A stretch of DNA of 64,000 bases, taken from Mycetocola saprophilus. GTDB lineage: Bacteria; Actinomycetota; Actinomycetes; Actinomycetales; Microbacteriaceae. Below are positions 53,145 to 61,365 of the stretch, in pieces. How positions within the stretch are numbered: position 1 is the stretch's first letter; every line of letters starts with the position of its first letter. The notes under the pieces are model-generated. The model saw nothing but the letters and a program-made list of their open reading frames with translations, did not search any database and was not told the origin of the DNA. The DNA is taken from assembly GCF_000718085.1 (NCBI RefSeq), contig NZ_JOEC01000001.1, positions 496,001 through 560,000 on the forward strand. The letters run 5' to 3'. The position numbers were made by a program, and so were the translations under genes.

Positions 53145-54998
53145 ATGTATACACCGCGTAGTGCCGAGTGGTTTGTAGGCGAATCCGAAATCTCGGTCAT
53201 GCACCGGGTCGCGCTACGCAACTCGGGGGTGACCGAGGACCTGGAATCGGGACGGCCGCTGATCGGCATCGCCGACTCCTCCTCGACCCTGAACCCGTGT
53301 AACCTCCCGCTGCGATCCCTGGTGGAGGATGCCGAGCGTGGCATCCGCGAGGCCGGCGGGATCCCCGTGGTGTTCCCGGTGATGAGCCTCGGGGAGGACC
53401 TGATGAAGCCCACGGCGATGCTCTATCGCAACCTGCTCTCGATCGAGGTGGAGGAGTACGCGCGCGCGTATCCGCTGGATGGGCTGATCCTGCTGGCCGG
53501 CTGCGATAAATCGCTGCCCGGTGCCCTAATGGGGGCGGCCAGCGCCAATCTGCCCACCCTCGCGGTGGTGAGTGGTCCGCGCGCCGCCGGGGTTCTCGAC
53601 GACGCGCGGCTGGGCACCGGCACGGCCCTCTGGCGTGCCGACCATGAGCGGCAGAGCGGCACCCGAGATTCGGACGCCTGGAAGAGTTTCGAACGGGCGC
53701 TGGCCTGCGGTCCCGGAACCTGCAACACAATGGGGACGGCCTCGACCCTGGCGATCCTCACCGAGGTGCTCGGCTTCATGCTCCCCGGGACCGCGGGGGC
53801 TGCCGCCGGAAGCGTGGCCCGGGCGGAGGCCGCCTATCGCAGCGGGATCACGCTGACCGAGACGGTGCTGCGCGCGGATCCCGCGGACACCCCGCAGCGC
53901 ATCCTCACCGAGTCGGCCTTCCGCAATGCGCTGGTGGCGCTGTGTGCGTTGGGCGGGTCACCCAATGCGGTGATCCATCTGATCGCGCTCGCCGGACGGG
54001 TGGGCATCACCCTGGACGGCGATACGCTGGATCGCATTTCCCGGGAGGTTCCGGTCATCGCGGACATCGAACCGGCCGGGGCCGGGCTGCTCGCCGACTT
54101 CGACCGCGCGGGCGGGACCCCCGCCCTGCTCCACACGCTGGACTCCCTGATCGATGCGAACCTGCGCGCCGCCGACGGACGCCCCTGGCGCACGCACCTG
54201 CGCGCCGCCGAGTCGGTGCCGGAGCGGAGCCCGGTTGCGACCGCAGACGGTACCGAAGCGCATCCAGTTCCCGGCCTAGATGCGACCGCCGGTGATACCG
54301 GGCGCGAGCCATCCGCCCGGCCGGGGCATCCCGCCGGGAGCACGCGACCGATCCGCCCGCTCACCGATCCGGTGGCCCCCGAGGCGTTTGCCGTCCTGCG
54401 GGGCAATCTGGCCCCGCGCGGTAGCCTGCTCCGCCTGGCCACCGCCCCCGAGCTGCGCCGCGTGCACACCGGCCCGGCGCTGGTCTGGCACAGCTACGCG
54501 CAGATGCGCCGCGAGATCCACGATCCCACCCTGGCGGTCACCCCGGACACCGTGCTCGTCCTCACCGGTGCCGGACCGGTGGGAGCCCCGGGCATGCCCG
54601 AGTGGGGAGTGATCCCCATTCCCCGGGTGCTCGCCGCCCAGGGGGTCACCGACATGCTGCGGATCAGCGACGGCAGAATGTCCGGGACCGCGTTTGGATC
54701 CTGCATCGTGCATGTGAGTCCCGAGGCCGCGATCGGTGGACCCATCGGGCTCCTGCGCACCGGTGACCTGATCTCCCTGGATCTGGACGCACGCTCCCTG
54801 AACGTCGACCTCACCGAGGCGGAGCTCGCCGTGCGTCTGGCGGCCCACATTCGTCCCGAACCCGCCGACCTGCGCGGATGGCCGCTGCTCTACCGCCGTC
54901 ACGTGGGCCAGGCCGATACCGGCTGCGACTTCGATTTCCTCACCGCCCACACACCCGAACAGCGCCGGGTGGTGCAGCCCGTCGTGGGGCTGTCCTAG
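53145..54998 (+). CDS. IlvD/EDD-family sugar-acid dehydratase with inserted linker
   Basis: 617 aa. Converts an aldonic acid to a 2-keto-3-deoxy acid in homologues. Iron-sulfur Cys candidates lie in NPCN, GCDKSLPG and CGPGTCNTMGTAST; the catalytic Ser is in RISDGRMSGT. Nearest in style to xylonate/arabinonate-type dehydratases rather than branched-chain IlvD. An insert of about 43 residues (~358-400), rich in Pro, Ala, Gly and Thr, separates the two domains and is not usual. ATG 53145 follows GAGAGAAG. Followed after 29 bp by the phosphatase gene. Confidence 0.88.
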   Translation: MYTPRSAEWFVGESEISVMHRVALRNSGVTEDLESGRPLIGIADSSSTLNPCNLPLRSLVEDAERGIREAGGIPVVFPVMSLGEDLMKPTAMLYRNLLSIEVEEYARAYPLDGLILLAGCDKSLPGALMGAASANLPTLAVVSGPRAAGVLDDARLGTGTALWRADHERQSGTRDSDAWKSFERALACGPGTCNTMGTASTLAILTEVLGFMLPGTAGAAAGSVARAEAAYRSGITLTETVLRADPADTPQRILTESAFRNALVALCALGGSPNAVIHLIALAGRVGITLDGDTLDRISREVPVIADIEPAGAGLLADFDRAGGTPALLHTLDSLIDANLRAADGRPWRTHLRAAESVPERSPVATADGTEAHPVPGLDATAGDTGREPSARPGHPAGSTRPIRPLTDPVAPEAFAVLRGNLAPRGSLLRLATAPELRRVHTGPALVWHSYAQMRREIHDPTLAVTPDTVLVLTGAGPVGAPGMPEWGVIPIPRVLAAQGVTDMLRISDGRMSGTAFGSCIVHVSPEAAIGGPIGLLRTGDLISLDLDARSLNVDLTEAELAVRLAAHIRPEPADLRGWPLLYRRHVGQADTGCDFDFLTAHTPEQRRVVQPVVGLS

Positions 54999-55027
54999 CC
55001 GCCGCGTCCCAGAAAGCGAGCGCGTCC

Positions 55028-55966
55028 ATGACCGCCACTTCCGCATCAGCCCCAGGCTCCGTCCCCGCCTCCACCGAGCATGCCGCCCCCGCCGCGCCCC
55101 CTACCCCCGCGGCCCGGACCGGCACCGCCGAGACCGTGGCCTCCGATCACGCGGCTCCCACGGAGCACGCCGTCCCCGCGGCCCTGCGCGCGCTCGCCGA
55201 ATCCGCCGCGCTGCGGGTTCGCGAGCACATCCTCGAGCGTCGGCGCACGGGCATCGGTGCCGTGGATACCAAGTCCTCCGCGATCGACGTGGTGACCGAG
55301 GTGGATCGCGAGGCCGAACACCTGCTGCGCGACATCCTGCTGACTGCCCGTCCCGAGGACGGTTTCCTCGGCGAGGAGGGTACCGCGCAGATCGCCGGGA
55401 CCAGCGGCATCGTCTGGGTGGTCGATCCGATCGATGGGACCACCAACTTTGTCACCGGTGCCGGACCCTTCGCGGTGTCGGTGGCCGCGGTCAGCGCCCC
55501 GGGCGACCCGGCTCGGTGGCGCGCCTATGCCGGCGCGATCGCGCTGTGCCTGGGCAATACCGCGACGGAGCTGTTCTCGGCCCACGCCGGCGGCGGCGCC
55601 ACCGCGGATGGCCGGACGGTCAGGGTGCTGGCCGGTGCCGACCTGAGCGCGGCGATCATCGCGACCGGACTGGCGTATGACCCGGCCATTCGACGCCGAC
55701 AGGCGGCGACCCTGGAAGCTCTCACCCCGCGGGTGCGGGATCTCCGGATCGGGGGATCGGCTGCCGCAGACCTGTGCGCGGTCGCCGCGGGACACGTGGC
55801 CGCCTATGTCGAGCGCGGTCTCGCACCCTGGGACTGGGCCGCCGGTGCGCTGATCGTCACCGAGGCCGGGGGCGTCCTCGCGGGAGAAACCGGGGACCGC
55901 CCCGATGCCGAACTACTCCTCGCCGGTGGCGCGGGCATCGTGGCCACCCTGCGTTCCCTCGTCTAG
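55028..55966 (+). CDS. Inositol-monophosphatase-family phosphatase
   Basis: 312 aa. Metal and phosphate motifs: GEEG, DPIDGTTNF and WDWAAGALIVTEAGG, all intact. The family removes phosphate from inositol phosphates, histidinol phosphate, fructose bisphosphate or other sugar phosphates. The first ~45 residues are Ala/Pro/Thr-rich and disordered. ATG 55028 has only a weak ribosome site. Encoded with a sugar-acid dehydratase and near an Ugp-like importer, so dephosphorylation of an imported phosphorylated polyol is the simplest idea, but not proven. Confidence 0.88.
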   Translation: MTATSASAPGSVPASTEHAAPAAPPTPAARTGTAETVASDHAAPTEHAVPAALRALAESAALRVREHILERRRTGIGAVDTKSSAIDVVTEVDREAEHLLRDILLTARPEDGFLGEEGTAQIAGTSGIVWVVDPIDGTTNFVTGAGPFAVSVAAVSAPGDPARWRAYAGAIALCLGNTATELFSAHAGGGATADGRTVRVLAGADLSAAIIATGLAYDPAIRRRQAATLEALTPRVRDLRIGGSAAADLCAVAAGHVAAYVERGLAPWDWAAGALIVTEAGGVLAGETGDRPDAELLLAGGAGIVATLRSLV

Positions 55967-56340
55967 ACCGGTTTCGAGTGCCCCGCCACATCCGGTGCCC
56001 GGGTTTTTGTCTGCCCCGCCAGACGCGGGCGATTTTCGGCAAACCGACGGTTTGGCGCGGTGGCCCGTGTGGGTCGCGGCGGACATCCCCGAAATCCCGC
56101 GGATTTTGGGTGTGCGGGTATCCATCCCGGCAACAAAAGTTTCCGCTCCGTGTCTGTCGCGACCGGGGATAAACCGCGTGGTCATCGCGGAGTTTCGCAC
56201 CCCTCGGCGTGTACGTGGCGGGGTCGGGTTACGATGGACGCTGGCCCGCCCCGTGGTGCCGCTCGCGACGTCGCGACCCGTGAATGGACGAGAGTACCCG
56301 GGCATGCGTGCCTCCGGTGAACACATTCCGCGGCTGGGGA
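55967..56340 (+). promoter_or_regulatory. Intergenic region with two palindromes upstream of the lyase
   Basis: 374 bp with no gene. CAAACCG-A-CGGTTTG is a perfect inverted repeat (56040-56054), and CCCGAAATCC (56088-56097) with GGATTTTGGG (56101-56110) is a near-perfect one. Both look like binding sites; no promoter hexamers are compelling. Confidence 0.45.
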
Positions 56341-57246
56341 ATGGGAAAGAGTACAAAATTGAGTGAACCGCTGACCACGAATACCATCGACCTTCCCTCG
56401 ACTCGGCGTCGTACCGCGGTACCCGCGGACCTCGCCCGCTCCTGGCTGCTGGTCAACGCCACTCAGCCCGACCTGATCGAGCAGGGTGTGCGCTCCTCGG
56501 CCGACGCGGTCATCCTGGACATCGAGGACGCCGTGGACCCGAGCCGCAAGCCCCAGGCGCGCGAGGACGTCGCCCGCTGGCTGCACACCGAGGGCAACAG
56601 CGCCTGGGTGCGGATCAACGACTACACCACCGAGTTCTGGCGGGACGACCTGGAGGCCCTGCGTCACGCGCCCGGCCTGCTGGGGGTCATGCTGGCCAAG
56701 ACCGAGGATCCCGAGCAGGTCACCGCGACCCACCAGATCCTCGGCGGGCAGCGTCCCGTGGTTGCCCTGGTTGAGTCGGCCCTGGGCATCGAGGACGCCG
56801 GTCGTATCGCCCGTGCGCCCGGTGCCTTCCGCCTGGCGTTTGGCTCCGGCGACTTCCGTCGCGACACCGGCATGAGCGCCGACCGTGAGGCGATGGCCTA
56901 CCCGCGCGCCCGCCTGGTGGTTGCCAGCCGCGCGGCCGGCCTGCCCGGTCCGATCGATGGACCGACCGTGGGCGAGAGCCACCCGATCCTGCGCGAGCAG
57001 TCGGGCATCACCGTGATGATGGGCATGACCGGCAAGCTGTGCCTGAGCGCGGATCAGACCCCGGTGGTTAACGAGGTCATCAGCCCGACCCGTACCGACG
57101 TGAGCTGGGCCAACACCTTCCTGCTGGACTTCACCGCCCGCGGCGAGATCGTCCGCGACGGATCGGACCTGCCGCGCCTCGGCCGCGCCCGCAAGATCAT
57201 GGCGCTGGCGGCCGCGTTCAACGTGCGCCCCTTCGACGCCGACTAG
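56341..57246 (+). CDS. HpcH/HpaI aldolase/citrate lyase (CitE-like) protein
   Basis: 301 aa from ATG 56341; a TTG at 56359 has a better-spaced GGGAAAG and would give 295 aa. TIM-barrel features: SWLLVNATQPDLIEQG, acidic metal site ILDIEDAVD, active-site Glu in VALVESALGIEDA and FGSGDFRRDTG. CitE-like enzymes cleave or form acyl-CoA esters; HpcH/HpaI relatives cleave keto-deoxy acids to pyruvate and an aldehyde. Its location suggests the second. It is monocistronic, ending in a terminator. Confidence 0.87.
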   Translation: MGKSTKLSEPLTTNTIDLPSTRRRTAVPADLARSWLLVNATQPDLIEQGVRSSADAVILDIEDAVDPSRKPQAREDVARWLHTEGNSAWVRINDYTTEFWRDDLEALRHAPGLLGVMLAKTEDPEQVTATHQILGGQRPVVALVESALGIEDAGRIARAPGAFRLAFGSGDFRRDTGMSADREAMAYPRARLVVASRAAGLPGPIDGPTVGESHPILREQSGITVMMGMTGKLCLSADQTPVVNEVISPTRTDVSWANTFLLDFTARGEIVRDGSDLPRLGRARKIMALAAAFNVRPFDAD

Positions 57247-57258
57247 ACCGCTTCGACG

Positions 57259-57290
57259 ATGCCCGGCTTCGCCTTCGCGGGGCCGGGCAT
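57259..57290 (+). terminator. Terminator between lyase and glycerate kinase genes
   Basis: ATGCCCGGC (57259-57267) pairs with GCCGGGCAT (57282-57290), followed by TCGTGTTTGT. It separates the two transcripts and argues against glycerate kinase starts upstream of 57364. Confidence 0.7.
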
Positions 57291-57363
57291 TCGTGTTTGT
57301 GCCGTGGATCCGGAGCGCCCGCTAGGCTGGTGCCACCCCAGGCTGGCCAACGAAGGCGGACCC

Positions 57364-58749
57364 ATGCGCATCGTCATTGCGACCGACAAGTTCAAACACT
57401 CCCTCGACGCCCGCGCCGTGGGTACCCATCTGGCGCGTGGCCTGCGCGCGGCCGCCCACGCCGCGGGAGCTTCGGAACCGATCATCGACATCGTGCCCCT
57501 GGCCGACGGCGGGGAGGGCACGCTGCGCGCCGCACTGGAAGCGGGCGCGACCGAGATCCCGGTGCGCGTAGTCGGGCCACACGGTACCCCGGTCTCGGCA
57601 TCATTTGCCCTGTTCCCACCCGCCGATGCCACACCCGCATCCGATTCCTCCGGAGTGGCGGCAATCGACCGAGCAACCGCCACCCAGGCAACCGCCACTC
57701 AGGAAGCCGAAACCGCGGCTACAGCCACACCCGCGGACCCACCCTCCGAGTCTCGCACCGCGTTGGTTGAGCTGGCCGCAGCCTCCGGACTCGACCTGGT
57801 GCCGCCGGATCGTCGAGATCCCGGCGCGGCCACCACGGTGGGCACCGGCGAGCTGATCCGCGCGGCCCTGGACCGTGGGGCCACGCGAATCATTCTCGCC
57901 GTGGGCGGCAGCGCCACCACCGACGGTGGTGCCGGTCTTCTCACGGCCCTGGGCGTGCGCCTGCTGGATCACTCCGGGGACCCGATCCCACCCGGGGGTC
58001 TGGGGCTGGAAAGCCTCGCGACTGCGGACCTCTCGACCCTCGACCCGCGGATCAGCGCCACCGAGTTTGTTCTCGCCTCCGACGTGGATAACCCACTGTG
58101 CGGCCCGCGCGGGGCGGCCCGGGTTTTTGGGGCTCAGAAGGGTGCCGACGAGGATCTTCGCGCGCGCCTGGACGCCGCCCTGGCCCGCCTGGTGGCGGTA
58201 CTCGCCGCGGCAGAGGCCCCGGAGTCCGACCTGGTCCAGCATGCTGCGAGTTCTCCGGGGGCGGGTGTCGTGGCCGATGCGGTGTGGGGTGCCGCGAGTT
58301 CTCCGGGGGCGGGTGTCGTGGCCGATGCGGTGTGGGGTGCCGCGAGTTCTCCCGGGGCCGGTGCCGCGGGTGGGGTCGGTTTTGCGGCGCTGGGGATCCT
58401 GCGCGCCGAGCGGCGTCCCGGCATCGACGTGGTGTGTGAACTCACCGGTGTGGACCGGCTCATTCGGGGCGCCGACCTGGTCATCACCGGCGAGGGCAGC
58501 CTGGATGCTCAGAGCCTCGGCGGCAAGGTTCCGGTGGGGGTGGCCGAGGCTGCCCATCGAGTGGGTGTGCCCGTGCTGGTCGTGTGCGGGCGCTCGGAAC
58601 TCACCCCGGCGCAAGCACGGGACGCCCACCTGGGTCGCGTGTTTGCCCTCGCCGCGATTGAGCCCGATCCCGCGCGCAGCATGGCCGAGGCGGGCCCACT
58701 GCTGGAGCGTCTCGCCGCGGATATCTGGGACGCGATCCCCACGCTCTAA
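57364..58749 (+). CDS. glxK: Glycerate kinase (GlxK/GarK family) with repeat insertions
   Basis: 461 aa; the family is usually ~380. Core motifs: MRIVIATDKFKHSLDA, PLADGGEGT, GTGELIRAALDRGA, AVGGSATTDGGAG, and ITGEGSLDAQSLGGKVP. Two insertions explain the length: an Ala/Thr-rich stretch at about residues 85-130, and a 16-residue block (ASSPGAGVVADAVWGA) present twice plus a partial third at 295-335 (bases 58246-58368). ATG 57364 begins the fold. Phosphorylates D-glycerate, feeding it into glycolysis; in sugar-acid pathways it is the final step. Confidence 0.92.
   Translation: MRIVIATDKFKHSLDARAVGTHLARGLRAAAHAAGASEPIIDIVPLADGGEGTLRAALEAGATEIPVRVVGPHGTPVSASFALFPPADATPASDSSGVAAIDRATATQATATQEAETAATATPADPPSESRTALVELAAASGLDLVPPDRRDPGAATTVGTGELIRAALDRGATRIILAVGGSATTDGGAGLLTALGVRLLDHSGDPIPPGGLGLESLATADLSTLDPRISATEFVLASDVDNPLCGPRGAARVFGAQKGADEDLRARLDAALARLVAVLAAAEAPESDLVQHAASSPGAGVVADAVWGAASSPGAGVVADAVWGAASSPGAGAAGGVGFAALGILRAERRPGIDVVCELTGVDRLIRGADLVITGEGSLDAQSLGGKVPVGVAEAAHRVGVPVLVVCGRSELTPAQARDAHLGRVFALAAIEPDPARSMAEAGPLLERLAADIWDAIPTL
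58246..58368. repeat. 48-bp tandem repeat in the glycerate kinase gene
   Basis: Units 58246-58293 and 58294-58341 are identical, and 58342-58368 is a diverged partial third copy. In frame. Identity at the DNA level points to recent duplication. Confidence 0.95.
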
Positions 58750-58757
58750 ACAGAAAA

Positions 58758-58784
58758 CCCCGCCGGGCGGGATGCCCGGCGGGG
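58758..58784. terminator. Intrinsic terminator, mainly for the minus-strand gene
   Basis: Perfect 11-bp stem CCCCGCCGGGC (58758-58768) with 58774-58784. AAAA before it gives a T-tract on the minus strand after the membrane-protein gene; also ends glycerate kinase transcripts. Confidence 0.8.
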
Positions 58785-58800
58785 AAAAGAGGGAGGGGGA

Positions 58801-59157
58801 CTAGCGAACCACAACCGCCACGATGATGTTCACCACGGTCAGCCCGGCCACGGTGGGAATCACCCAACCGGCCAGCGGCTCCTTCTTCTTGTTGATCAGG
58901 GCGATCACCAGGATCGCCACCAGGATCAGCAGCTTGATGCCCACCTTCATGTGGTCAACCGTCACGTCGGCGTTCATTTCAGCCAGGGCGACCAGTCCCA
59001 GGCCGCTGACCAGCTGCAACCACGACCCGTGCAGGATGCCGGGAACCAGGCGTGCCGTGCCGGTCTTAATGGCCTTGATCTGGGTCATTGCCCCGCCCAG
59101 AATGGCGGCCAGACCCACAAAGTGAAGGATGAGCAGAACGTTTCTCAGGATCTCCAT
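58801..59157 (-). CDS. Small four-helix membrane protein
   Basis: 118 aa with four hydrophobic segments (about residues 5-24, 45-60, 70-88 and 97-117) and short charged loops (KAIKTGTARL, NKKKEP). Conserved-hypothetical in appearance; I do not recognise a function. Divergent from a TetR gene with a perfect palindrome between the starts, so it is probably the regulated target, which suggests a role in membrane stress or efflux. Confidence 0.78.
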   Translation of the reverse strand: MEILRNVLLILHFVGLAAILGGAMTQIKAIKTGTARLVPGILHGSWLQLVSGLGLVALAEMNADVTVDHMKVGIKLLILVAILVIALINKKKEPLAGWVIPTVAGLTVVNIIVAVVVR

Positions 59158-59170
59158 GCTTAAAACCCTA

Positions 59171-59187
59171 TCCGACAGATTGTCGGA
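59171..59187. promoter_or_regulatory. TetR operator palindrome
   Basis: TCCGACA-GAT-TGTCGGA: perfect 7-bp arms, 3-bp centre, in the 71-bp space between divergent start codons. Very likely the binding site of the adjacent TetR protein. Confidence 0.75.
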
Positions 59188-59228
59188 ATCATTACACCTT
59201 TTGGAGGATGGTGGGAGATACTTGAGTC

Positions 59229-59852
59229 ATGCCACGTATCACCGCGCCCACCGTAGCCGAGCACCGCTCGCGTCGTCGGGATGAGCTGATCCAGGCCGCC
59301 ACCGAGGAGCTCCTGGAGTCCGGTGTCGACGCCGTCACGCTTGCCCGGGTGGGTAAGCGGATCGGACTGGCTCGCTCCAGCGTGTACGAGTACTTCAACT
59401 CGGCAACCGATCTGCTGGCCGAAATCGCCCTCGGATCCTTTGCCGAGTGGACCGGGGAGATCGAACGAGCCCTGGCCGGTTCGGCCACCGCCTCCGAGCG
59501 CCTGGACGGATATATCTTCACCAGCCTGCGCCTGGTCGCCGAGGGCAAGCACGATGTGGCCGACGCGCTGGGTGGAACCCGGCTGCCGGACTACCACCGT
59601 CGCGAGGTCATCGAGCTGCACGTGGCGCTGATGTCGCCGCTGCGCGACGCCGTGGACCAGATGGGCGTGGAAAACCCCAGCCTGATGGTGGAACTGATTC
59701 AGGGCCTGGTCGAGGCCGGCTCGCGCCGCATCGCCCGCGGGGACGACTACGTGCGCGTCGCGCGCGCCACGATCTCGCTGGTGCACTCGGGGCTGACCCC
59801 GGCAACCGGCATCGACACCGCCGTCGGCGGAACCCTCGCCGCCGCACACTAG
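59229..59852 (+). CDS. TetR-family transcriptional regulator
   Basis: 207 aa. N-terminal DNA-binding domain RRDELIQAATEELLESGVDA, recognition region VGKRIGLARSSVYEYFNS, then a helical ligand domain. Divergent from the four-helix membrane protein gene and presumably represses both. Ligand unknown. Confidence 0.92.
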   Translation: MPRITAPTVAEHRSRRRDELIQAATEELLESGVDAVTLARVGKRIGLARSSVYEYFNSATDLLAEIALGSFAEWTGEIERALAGSATASERLDGYIFTSLRLVAEGKHDVADALGGTRLPDYHRREVIELHVALMSPLRDAVDQMGVENPSLMVELIQGLVEAGSRRIARGDDYVRVARATISLVHSGLTPATGIDTAVGGTLAAAH

Positions 59853-59858
59853 CCCGCG

Positions 59859-60239
59859 CTAGTCCCGTTCGAAGCCGCGCAGCTCATCCAGCGCGCGACG
59901 CTCCCGCTTGGTGGGACGACCCGCTCCGCGGTCACGCAGAATGGGCGCGGCCGTTTCCAGCTTTGAGGGCCGTGGCGGGGTGTTGTCCTTGGCCGCCAGG
60001 GCCGCGGCAGGGGCACCCACCCGCTTGGTAATCAGGCCGGTGACCTCGAGGATCGAATCGAACCCGGCCACGCGCACACGTACCTCATCGCCGAGCTTAA
60101 CCTGGGTGGACGCCTTGACCGTGTCGCCGTTGACCCGCACGTGTCCGGCACGGCATGCCGTGGTTGCCTGGGAGCGGGTTTTATAGCGTCGTACGGCCCA
60201 GAGCCAGCTGTCCAGGCGTACCGAGCCTTCCGTGTTCAT
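59859..60239 (-). CDS. S4-domain RNA-binding protein (Hsp15/HslR-like)
   Basis: 126 aa. S4 fold VRLDSWLWAVRRYKTRSQAT, HVRVNGDTVKAS, then a basic C-terminal tail with GRPTKRERR. Hsp15-type proteins bind stalled 50S subunits carrying peptidyl-tRNA and help their recycling after heat shock. Standalone gene, convergent with TetR. Confidence 0.9.
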   Translation of the reverse strand: MNTEGSVRLDSWLWAVRRYKTRSQATTACRAGHVRVNGDTVKASTQVKLGDEVRVRVAGFDSILEVTGLITKRVGAPAAALAAKDNTPPRPSKLETAAPILRDRGAGRPTKRERRALDELRGFERD

Positions 60240-60275
60240 GCCCTCAGCTTATCGCCGTGAGTGACCCGGGCAAGA

Positions 60276-60313
60276 CGAAACCCCCGCCGTCCGAAGGGAC
60301 GACGGGGGTTTCG
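60276..60313 (-). terminator. Terminator of the cold-shock gene
   Basis: 17-nt arms (60276-60292 with 60297-60313) with one mismatch and a GAAG loop. The T residues are within the lower stem; positioned 11 bp after the cold-shock stop codon. Confidence 0.75.
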
Positions 60314-60324
60314 GGGTTGCGGTA

Positions 60325-60528
60325 TTAGACGCCGCGGATGTTCTCAGCCTGCAGACCCTTGGGGCCCTCAACAGTGTCGAACTCAACACGCTGGTTCTCG
60401 TCGAGCGAGCGGAAGCCGCTCGATGCGATTGCCGAGTAGTGCGCGAAAACATCAGCCGAACCGTCGTCCGGGGTGATGAAGCCGAAGCCCTTTTCAGCGT
60501 TGAACCACTTCACGGTTCCAGTTGCCAT
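60325..60528 (-). CDS. cspA: Cold-shock protein (CspA family)
   Basis: 67 aa beta-barrel nucleic-acid chaperone with RNP1 KGFGFITP and RNP2 DVFAHYSAI. Length and motifs are canonical. The start ATG 60528 follows AAAGAGATAAT. A long untranslated leader upstream is typical of cspA-like genes and can act as a thermosensor. Confidence 0.95.
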   Translation of the reverse strand: MATGTVKWFNAEKGFGFITPDDGSADVFAHYSAIASSGFRSLDENQRVEFDTVEGPKGLQAENIRGV

Positions 60529-61365
60529 GATTATCTCTTTTCTTTAGGTGACCCGGTACGAGTTTCGAACCGGTTCGTCGCGGTGTTCTGTGCTAGCTCC
60601 TGAAGAAAAGCGATCATGTCTTGCGAAGAAGACCTGACTGCCCCAAAACCTGTGCAATACAACAACGGTGCGACAACGTTCATCGAGGATCCTGACAGGT
60701 TTTGGTCGAAACCAAAACCCTTCGGGTCTCGTGTGAACGAGTATGAACGCGCAACCGAGGTCCGGTCAACGCGAAGATCTGAGGATTCCTGCCCGGCGGC
60801 GAGGCGGCGCGAGAACGGCGCCGAGACCTCGGTGGGGGAGGAGGCCAACACGCCGGGGCGTGAGGCGAGAGACATGGACGGGGTCGACATGTCTGATGCA
60901 CGCCGCTGAATACCCGGTGCTGAATACAGCGCCGTGGCACCCGCAATGCGGGTCGGCCGGCTCGGCCAAGACACCAGGGCCGCCGTGGCCCGGGTCTGCG
61001 TGGTAATGCGTGACATCTAATTTCCGAGGTACCCCCGCGTGCTTTCTGGGGGTGCCCTGTGTTGGTGCGGAGTGTGTCAGCGGGGGACTTCCTCCTCGAT
61101 GCACATCGAGGCGAACCGCTCAGACACACTGAGCTTGCTTCGTTCACAGTAGCGCAGAATCAAAAGAAACACACCGATTTCGTGCGAAAGTGGCGGGTTA
61201 TCCCGCGAATTACCGTGAATATGTCCCGCGGGTTGGGGGTATTTGGCGGCGGTTTTTATATTCGACGTTCGGAAAACCGACCCAAAATGACTTCTATAAA
61301 GAGGACCGTGCGTTGCACTCCCCAGGGCACGTTCAATCCGATAGGCTGGAAAAAGGAGGTACACG
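60529..61365. promoter_or_regulatory. 837-bp gene-free region with a structured element
   Basis: Between the cold-shock start and the FHA start. The left part should hold the csp promoter and leader. At 61031-61053 ACCCCC pairs with GGGGGT. At 61071-61130 an outer stem (61071-61083 with 61116-61130, 2-nt bulge) encloses a perfect inner stem CCTCGATG (61094-61101) with 61104-61111, a possible small RNA or leader. TTGGGG (61233-61238) and TATATT (61257-61262) may form the FHA promoter. Frames on either strand here lack ribosome sites and family resemblance. Confidence 0.4.

Noticed and set aside
60531..61016. 161-codon minus-strand frame in the csp-FHA region
   Set aside because: No ribosome site at its start, no family pattern, Ser/Thr/Arg-rich translation typical of noncoding GC-rich DNA. 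Possible but unsupported.
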